This document shows, piece after piece, positions 58,810 to 64,000 of a DNA stretch of 64,000 nucleotides. A program made the position numbers and the translations under genes. Every line of letters starts with the position of its first letter. Within the stretch, counting starts at the first letter, position 1. This DNA comes from Nocardioides exalbidus (GTDB lineage Bacteria > Actinomycetota > Actinomycetes > Propionibacteriales > Nocardioidaceae): positions 372,001 through 436,000 of the forward strand of contig NZ_FNRT01000002.1 in assembly GCF_900105585.1 (NCBI RefSeq). Direction: 5' to 3'. The notes beneath the pieces are model-generated. The model was not told where the DNA came from and did not search any database. It saw nothing but the letters and a program-made list of their open reading frames with translations.

Positions 58810-59301
58810 TCACTCAGCCAGGACCCTGAAGTCGTAGATCGAGGTCCCGCTGCCGCAGTCGGCATCGGTGCAGGTGTCCTCGAAGCGGACCGGGATCCCC
58901 CAGTGGGCGTCGTACGCGACCCAGGTGTGGCCGAAGAGCCGGGCCCGCTCCTGGTCGGCCGTGTCCAGCAGGGTGTCGATCGTGCTCGCCTGCTCGACGG
59001 TGGGTGGCGCGCCGCACCCGCGGTCACCGCCTGCGCGTTCGACGGCGACTGGCTCTCCGTCCAGGACCGTGATGCGCCACGGGCACGCGATGCACATCCC
59101 GCTGCAGCTGGAGATCACGAACGAGTACTTCGTGGGCTCCCGCTCGGCCCACCGCGCCCTGGCCTGGTCGAGCTCACGCCGGGAGGTCACGCCCGGCGAG
59201 GACGACCACCACACGACCGCACCCGCGACCAGGGTCACCAGCACGAGCACGGCGACGATGTTGCGCAACACCCGGAGATCACCGCGCGCCATGGCATCCA
59301 T
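58810..59301 (-). CDS. DUF6174 membrane-anchored protein
   Basis: This 163-residue protein has one N-terminal membrane helix (VLRNIVAVLVLVTLVAGAVVWW) and an exported domain with YSFVISSCSGMCIACPW and several Cys (CGAPP, TCTDADCGSG). The domain matches the DUF6174 pattern of a Cys-rich beta domain. The start ATG is the first of two in frame 9 bases apart. Function unknown. Confidence 0.72.
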   Translation of the reverse strand: MDAMARGDLRVLRNIVAVLVLVTLVAGAVVWWSSSPGVTSRRELDQARARWAEREPTKYSFVISSCSGMCIACPWRITVLDGEPVAVERAGGDRGCGAPPTVEQASTIDTLLDTADQERARLFGHTWVAYDAHWGIPVRFEDTCTDADCGSGTSIYDFRVLAE

Positions 59302-59351
59302 GGGTCTGGGACGGGCCCTGCGCCGTGCTCGTTCCCGCGAGGGCGTCCCGA

Positions 59352-59981
59352 TCAGCCGGGGGCGTCGATCCAGCGTTCTCCGACGGGGGCCGGCGCGGCC
59401 GCGCCCCCGGTCGCGGCGGCGACGAGGTCGGTGACCCGCTCCACCTCCGACGCAGGAGCGGCGAGCAACAACCGGACGCGGGCGTCGTACGCCACCTCGA
59501 GGACGGTCACGCCACGCGAGCGCAACTCACCCTCGACCCGGCCGGCGTCCGCGTGGTCGAGGTCGAGCGCCAGCTCGGTGAGCAGCGACCGCCGGAGGGT
59601 CCCGGCCTCGGCGAGGGCGGCGCGGACGGCGTCGCCGTAGGCGCGCACCAGTCCCCCGGCCCCGAGCAGCGTCCCACCGAACCACCGCGTCACGACGGCC
59701 GCGACGTCGCTGACACCCGCGCCCCGGAGGACCTCGAGCATCGGCGCACCGGCCGTGCCGGCGGGCTCGCCGTCGTCGGACGAGCGCTGCACCTCGCCGC
59801 GCGGTCCGATCACGAAGGCCGAGCAGTGGTGCCGCGCGCCGGGGTGCTCACGCCGCAGCACGGCGACCAGCGCCCGCGCCTCGTCCTCGTCGCCCACCCG
59901 GCGGATCGTGCAGACGAAGCGGGACCCGCGGTCCTCGACCTCGGCGGTCGCGGCTCGCGCCACGGTGTCGTACGACGTCAC
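59352..59981 (-). CDS. YigZ / IMPACT-family protein
   Basis: This 209-residue protein has the N-terminal UPF0029 domain (RHHCSAFVIG, DDGEPAGTAGAPML and TRWFGGTLLGAGGLVRAYG) and a C-terminal ferredoxin-like domain. Bacterial homologues interact with ribosomes or act in stress translation; eukaryotic IMPACT inhibits GCN2. The GTG start overlaps the stop of the upstream YihY gene. Confidence 0.9.
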   Translation of the reverse strand: MTSYDTVARAATAEVEDRGSRFVCTIRRVGDEDEARALVAVLRREHPGARHHCSAFVIGPRGEVQRSSDDGEPAGTAGAPMLEVLRGAGVSDVAAVVTRWFGGTLLGAGGLVRAYGDAVRAALAEAGTLRRSLLTELALDLDHADAGRVEGELRSRGVTVLEVAYDARVRLLLAAPASEVERVTDLVAAATGGAAAPAPVGERWIDAPG

Positions 59982-61075
59982 GCGGTCCGGTCGTCGGCCT
60001 TGGACCGCGCGGGCTCGGGCGCGGACTCGGCCTCGGACCGCGCGGGCTCGGGCGCAGGCTCGTCGGCCGGCGGGTCCTCGTGCTCGGCCGCCTTGATCTC
60101 GACCGGGCTCGGGTCCCACGTCACGGAGACCTTCTCGAAGCCCTTGTGCCGCTGCATGCCGGCGTAGAGGGCGTAGGCGCGGCGGTCGGCGTCGGTGGGC
60201 GCGATGTTGTCGGTGAACGGCGTCAGCAGCGCGCGGGGCCAGAGCCGGCGAGCCGCGACCACGTTGATCTCCATCGCGAGGACAGCCATGACGGCGCCGA
60301 TCCAGAGGAAGCCGATCAGACCGAGGACGAGGCCGAAGGTCTTGGTCATCGACGACGTGTCGACCAGGACGTTGTCGACGTAGGCCGCGCCACCGATCTG
60401 CAGCACCTGCCACATGATCGCGAGCGAGTAGCCGCCGGGCGCCGCGCGCCAGAAGGAGTGCTGGCCGGTCGCGGCGAAGCGGAAGAGCAGGGTGAGGAAG
60501 GTCCCGACGACGGCGACCGTGATGAGCGGCAGGAAGGTCTTGAAGCCGTCGGCGACGAAGGACCCGAACACGTCGGTGCTGCTGGCGAGCGTCGACACGA
60601 CCGTGACGGTGAGCAGCGAGAAGCCGGCCGTGACGAGCAGGACCAGCGTCTTGACCCGGGCGTAGACCGGGTTGGGCCGGCTGTTGCGCGGGACCGACCA
60701 GGCGACGTGCTGGGTGTTCTGCAGTGCCTGCCCGAGGCCCATCGCGCCGTAGAGCGCGGCGAGGGCACCGAAGACGACACCCCGGATGGAGCCCTGGAGC
60801 CCCTCGGGGCGGCCGAGCTCGTCGCCGATGATCGGGAACTGCGAGAGCGCGGAGTTGAGGATCTGCTCCTGCCACTGGGGCTCCCCGCGCAGGAAGAGGC
60901 CCAGGATCGAGGTGCCGAGCAGCATCAACGGGAAGATCGAGACGAAGGCGTAGTAGGTCAGCGCCGAGGCGAGGTAGGGCCCCTGGTCGTCGAAGTACTT
61001 GTAGATCACCGCGATCGGGAAGCCGAGCACGGAATGACGGCGCTGGAACCTGTCGACCCCGCTCACTGCTCCCAC
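59978..61075 (-). CDS. YihY/BrkB-family membrane protein
   Basis: This 365-residue protein has about six membrane helices in the YihY pattern (LASALTYYAFVSIFPLML, GAMGLGQALQNTQHVAW). The C-terminal 90 residues are cytoplasmic and Glu/Ala/Pro-rich, with two copies of PEPARS in PAPEPARSEAES and APEPARSKADD. The function of the family is not settled. The GTG start at GAVSG is likely; a later GTG (MSGVDR) would remove 3 residues. Confidence 0.86.
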   Translation of the reverse strand: MGAVSGVDRFQRRHSVLGFPIAVIYKYFDDQGPYLASALTYYAFVSIFPLMLLGTSILGLFLRGEPQWQEQILNSALSQFPIIGDELGRPEGLQGSIRGVVFGALAALYGAMGLGQALQNTQHVAWSVPRNSRPNPVYARVKTLVLLVTAGFSLLTVTVVSTLASSTDVFGSFVADGFKTFLPLITVAVVGTFLTLLFRFAATGQHSFWRAAPGGYSLAIMWQVLQIGGAAYVDNVLVDTSSMTKTFGLVLGLIGFLWIGAVMAVLAMEINVVAARRLWPRALLTPFTDNIAPTDADRRAYALYAGMQRHKGFEKVSVTWDPSPVEIKAAEHEDPPADEPAPEPARSEAESAPEPARSKADDRTA

Positions 61076-61111
61076 GAGAGGGAGGCTACCGGTCGCGGCA
61101 GCCTGTGCCTG

Positions 61112-61891
61112 TCACCACCAGCCGAGGAGGCCGCCTCCGAGTCGCACGACGAAACCGGACACGACGACGAGGAAGAACGCCCGGACGAACCTCGCCCCCC
61201 GCGCCATCGCGAGTCGCGCGCCGAGGTAGCCACCGGTGATGTTGGCCGCTGCCATCACCAGCGCGAGTGGCCAGATCACCGCGCCCTGGGGGATGAAGAC
61301 GATGAGCGCGGCGAGGTTCGTCGCCCAGTTGGCGAGCTTGGCCTTGGCCGAGGCCTCGAGGAAGTTGTAGCCGAGCAGGCCCACGAGCGCGAAGACGAGG
61401 AACGACCCGGTGCCCGGCCCGATCGAGCCGTCGTAGAAGCCGATCGTCAGGCCGGTGAGCACGACGGCGGTGAGGTGCTGCCCGCCCTGGAACCGCAGCC
61501 GGGTCAGCTCGCCGACGCTCGGCCTGAACCAGACGTAGCCGCCGACGAGGACCAGCACGACCAGGATGATCGGGTCGAAGGCGCTGCGCGGCATCAGCGA
61601 GGCCACCAGCGCACCGCCGGCCGACCCGAGGCCGGCGGCGAGCATCAGCGGCAGGAAGGTCCGCGGGTCGGGGCGGATGCGCCGGACGTACGTCGCCGCG
61701 CTGATGCTGGTGCCGCAGAACGAGGCGAGCTTGTTGGTCGCCGCGATCTGGACGACCGAGGCGCCGGGCAGGCCGATGAGGAGGGCGGGCAGCTGGACCA
61801 GTCCCCCGCCACCGACGACGGCGTCGACGAACCCCGCGACGAGCGCGGCGAGGACCAGGAAGCCGACGACCTCGAGGGACAGGTCGCCCAC
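61112..61891 (-). CDS. TauE/SafE-family sulfite exporter-like permease
   Basis: This 259-residue protein has about eight membrane helices and the family motifs AGFVDAVVGGGGL near the N-terminus and GFYDGSIGPGTGSF near residue 150. Relatives export sulfite or organosulfonates, or take up anions. No sulfur enzymes are immediately adjacent, though cbs lies upstream in the same orientation. The stop falls 36 bases from the YihY start. Confidence 0.88.
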   Translation of the reverse strand: MGDLSLEVVGFLVLAALVAGFVDAVVGGGGLVQLPALLIGLPGASVVQIAATNKLASFCGTSISAATYVRRIRPDPRTFLPLMLAAGLGSAGGALVASLMPRSAFDPIILVVLVLVGGYVWFRPSVGELTRLRFQGGQHLTAVVLTGLTIGFYDGSIGPGTGSFLVFALVGLLGYNFLEASAKAKLANWATNLAALIVFIPQGAVIWPLALVMAAANITGGYLGARLAMARGARFVRAFFLVVVSGFVVRLGGGLLGWW

Positions 61892-61892
61892 G

Positions 61893-62327
61893 TCAGCTGG
61901 AGCTGGAGCCGTCGTCGCGGACGAACTCCTGCACCACCACGGCGTCGTAGTCGTCGGGCATCGTGGCGCTGAGGCCGGGGCACTCGAACTGCTGCGACTG
62001 GTCCTTGACCATCGTTGCCGCGGAGCAGCTGATCGTCGCGACCGGGTCGCTGTCGGCGGAGAAGACCATCTCGAAGATGGCCGCGCGGTCCTCGTCGAGG
62101 GTGTTGGTGATCGTGCCCTTCACGTTGGGCGTGGTGACGGTGTCGCCGTTGACGGACCGCTCGACGCCCTCGAGCGTCCAGCCGTCGTCGACGGTGAAGC
62201 CGTTCCACGAGAAGGCCTTGCCGACCTCGACCTCGACCGGGTCGGAGCTGGTGTCGACGTCGTCGCCGCTGCACGCGCTCAGCCCGAGGCAGGCGAGGAC
62301 GACCAGGGCCGTGGCGAACCTCTTCAC
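61893..62327 (-). CDS. Small lipoprotein of unknown function
   Basis: This 144-residue protein has a lipobox LSAC (Cys about 19). The mature domain has a DUF4352-like beta-rich pattern (GKAFSWNGFTVDDGWTLEG, GTITNTLDEDRAAIFEM) and ends in FVRDDGSSSS. The GTG start at MKRFAT was chosen for the short signal; a GTG 15 bases upstream overlaps the cbs stop (GTGA) and would also give a lipoprotein. It lies between cbs and tauE. Confidence 0.68.
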   Translation of the reverse strand: MKRFATALVVLACLGLSACSGDDVDTSSDPVEVEVGKAFSWNGFTVDDGWTLEGVERSVNGDTVTTPNVKGTITNTLDEDRAAIFEMVFSADSDPVATISCSAATMVKDQSQQFECPGLSATMPDDYDAVVVQEFVRDDGSSSS

Positions 62328-62338
62328 GGTGCCGCCAC

Positions 62339-63733
62339 TCACGAGGCGGCCACGAAGGTCAGCAGGTCCTGGCGGGTGAGCACGCCGATGGGCTTGCCGT
62401 CCTCGTGCACCAGCACGGCGTCGGAGTTCTCGAGCAGCGACACGGCGTCGGAGGCCGCCTCGGTGGAGCCGATGGTCGGCATGGCCGGGGACATGTGGTC
62501 CTCGACCGGGTCGTTGAGCTTGGCCGTGCCGGCGAAGAGTGCGTCGAGGAGCGTCGAGACCGACACCGACCCCGCGACCTCGGCGGCCACGATCGGCGGC
62601 TCGGCGCGGACGACGGGCATCTGGCTGACGCCGTACTCCTGGAAGATGTGCACGGCCTCGGCGATGGTCTCGCTGGGGTGCGTGTGGACCAGGTCGGGCA
62701 GCTGGCCGGACTTGCCGCGCAGCACCTCGCCGACCGTGCGGTGGTCCTCCTGGTCGCCGGTGGCGAAGCCGTACTGGGCGAGCCACTCGTCGTTGAAGAT
62801 CTTGGTGAGGTAGCCGCGACCGGAGTCCGGCAGCAGCACCACGACGACGGCGTCGGTGCGGCCCTCGGCGGCGAGCTCCTGCGCGACCTGCCGGGCGGCC
62901 CACGCGGCCATCCCGCAGGACCCGCCGACGAGCAGCGCCTCCTCACGGGCCAGGCGGCGGGTGAAGGCGAACGAGTCCGCGTCGGAGACCTCGATGACGC
63001 GGTCGGCGACGGTGCGGTCGTAGGTGTCGGGCCAGAAGTCCTCGCCGACGCCCTCGACGAGGTAGGGCCGGCCGGTGCCGCCGGAGTAGACCGAGCCCGC
63101 CGGGTCCGCGCCGATCACCTGGACGTCGGGGTTCTGCTCCTTGAGGTAGCGCCCGACGCCGCTGATCGTGCCGCCGGTGCCCATGCCGCACACGAAGTGG
63201 GTGATCCGGCCCTCGGTCTGCGCCCAGATCTCCGGTCCCGTGGTCTCGTAGTGCGAGCGCGGGTTGTGCGGGTTGGCGTACTGGTTGGGCTTCCACGCAC
63301 CGGGCTGCGAGGCGAGCCGGTCCGAGACGTTGTAGTAGGAGTCCGGGTGCTCGGGCGCGACGGCGGTCGGGCAGACCACGACCTCGGCGCCGTAGGCCTT
63401 GAGCACGTTGCGCTTGTCGACGCTGACCTTGTCGGGGCACACGAAGATGCACTTGTAGCCCTTCTGCTGGGCCACCATCGCCAGCCCGACACCGGTGTTG
63501 CCGGAGGTCGGCTCGACGATCGTGCCGCCGGGCTGGAGCTCGCCCGAGGCCTCGGCGGCCTCGATCATGCGTGTGGCGATGCGGTCCTTCACCGACCCGC
63601 CGGGGTTCAGGTACTCCACCTTCGCCAGGACCAGCGGAGCGTCCGCGGCGGCGTCAGGCAGGTCGAGGGTCCGGCCGAGCCGGACGAGCGGGGTGTTGCC
63701 GATCAGGTCGAGGACCGAGTTCACGTACTGCAC
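62339..63733 (-). CDS. cbs: Cystathionine beta-synthase
   Basis: This 464-residue PLP enzyme condenses serine and homocysteine to cystathionine. The PLP lysine is Lys49 in NPGGSVKDR, the phosphate-binding loop is in GMGTGGTISG and the sequence starts VQYVNSVLDLIGNTPLVRLG. A C-terminal pair of CBS modules (about 340-464) follows, as in enzymes regulated by S-adenosylmethionine or other ligands. It has no heme-binding N-terminal extension. The GTG start lacks an obvious ribosome binding site. Confidence 0.93.
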   Translation of the reverse strand: MQYVNSVLDLIGNTPLVRLGRTLDLPDAAADAPLVLAKVEYLNPGGSVKDRIATRMIEAAEASGELQPGGTIVEPTSGNTGVGLAMVAQQKGYKCIFVCPDKVSVDKRNVLKAYGAEVVVCPTAVAPEHPDSYYNVSDRLASQPGAWKPNQYANPHNPRSHYETTGPEIWAQTEGRITHFVCGMGTGGTISGVGRYLKEQNPDVQVIGADPAGSVYSGGTGRPYLVEGVGEDFWPDTYDRTVADRVIEVSDADSFAFTRRLAREEALLVGGSCGMAAWAARQVAQELAAEGRTDAVVVVLLPDSGRGYLTKIFNDEWLAQYGFATGDQEDHRTVGEVLRGKSGQLPDLVHTHPSETIAEAVHIFQEYGVSQMPVVRAEPPIVAAEVAGSVSVSTLLDALFAGTAKLNDPVEDHMSPAMPTIGSTEAASDAVSLLENSDAVLVHEDGKPIGVLTRQDLLTFVAAS

Positions 63734-63773
63734 CCGGTCAATGTACCGACCCGGTGCTCCGTAACATGAAGTC

Positions 63774-64000
63774 GTGGGGGCAACGGGAGCAGCACGCAAG
63801 CTGGCATCGGCCGCCGCCCTGGGCGGGGGCGGGGTCTCCGTGCTCGGCGCCGGGCTCTACGGCCTGCTGGTCGCCGAGGCGAAGTTCGCCCGCAAGGCGA
63901 TCGGCAACGCCGACGACGTCCCGCCCGACGCGACCGGCTGGTACGGCCGCGGCCGGCCCGCGCCGGCCATCCGGATCGCGCTGCTCGGCGACTCCAGCGC
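63774..64000 (+). CDS. SGNH/GDSL-type hydrolase, N-terminal part
   Basis: The open frame runs off the window. Its first 75 residues include a hydrophobic Gly-rich segment (ALGGGGVSVLGAGLYGLLVA) and the block I motif LLGDSS, where the serine is the nucleophile of SGNH esterases. In mycobacteria a related GDSL gene (Rv1075c) lies near cbs, so the position is conserved. It is divergent from cbs with about 40 bases between starts. Confidence 0.7.
   Translation, partial: MGATGAARKLASAAALGGGGVSVLGAGLYGLLVAEAKFARKAIGNADDVPPDATGWYGRGRPAPAIRIALLGDSS

Noticed and set aside
59316..59351. Possible small gene between DUF6174 and YigZ
   Set aside because: Only 50 bases without start, motif or ribosome binding site; a plain intergenic gap.

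Overview
The window comes from a high-GC actinobacterium. GC bias at third codon positions is extreme, GTG starts are frequent, start and stop codons of neighbouring genes often overlap (ATGA or GTGA), and a mycothiol gene (mca) is present. The gene content and the dre-like GntR operator fit a soil Propionibacteriales or Nocardioides-type genome; that genus assignment is inference. I see no tRNA, rRNA, insertion sequence, CRISPR array or integrase. No stretch longer than 300 bases lacks a gene.

Layout. (1) 1-4822: the tail of a sensor kinase, then an amino-sugar PTS locus. EIIB, EIIA and a HAD phosphatase run leftward; a frameshifted GntR regulator, EIIC and NagA run rightward from a shared operator region. 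(2) 4860-13183: a galactoside-utilisation locus with an ABC importer (two permeases and a lipoprotein, no ATPase) divergent from GH42 beta-galactosidase, a DeoR regulator and GH36 alpha-galactosidase. (3) 13243-20271: a 1588-residue secreted multidomain carbohydrate-interacting protein divergent from an MMPL exporter. (4) 20327-28381: a housekeeping block (small membrane protein, mca, DUF4307, greA, ilvA, AI-2E-type permease, MutL-like ASKHA protein, DUF202, metB) that partly matches the mycobacterial Rv1079-Rv1083 order. (5) 28464-33854: a secreted repeat protein, msrA, a DUF899 protein, an arsenic locus (arsR, aquaglyceroporin, arsC, and divergent ArsI/CadI-type dioxygenase) and an ankyrin protein.

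(6) 33874-36902: molybdate uptake (modC, modB, modA and a small HTH-Mop regulator in one overlapping operon). (7) 36967-39308: a membrane-anchored cyclophilin-like protein, a DUF1272 zinc-cluster protein, a YCII-like protein and a small secreted protein. (8) 39379-46915: a leftward operon of a Tat-exported DUF6916 protein, three phage-tail-collar (MdpB-like) paralogues and a 1840-residue Ig-repeat protein with RTX calcium-binding repeats. This is the strongest candidate for an undescribed system. (9) 47018-52040: DUF1905, secreted subtilase, ABC1-type kinase, MFS exporter, SnoaL-like protein. (10) 52037-57394: a VWA-GNAT-MoxR operon, a DinB protein and an RG-rich protein. (11) 57455-64000: a coiled-coil protein, YchJ-like, DUF6174, YigZ, YihY, TauE, a lipoprotein, cystathionine beta-synthase and the start of an SGNH hydrolase.

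How the genes work together. The left third looks like a saprophyte's glycan kit, taking up and cleaving N-acetylglucosamine and galactosides. metB and cbs are two transsulfuration steps and lie about 34 kb apart with accessory genes between them. Many gene ends carry long, nearly perfect hairpins without a U-tract, which probably act as terminators in this GC-rich genome.
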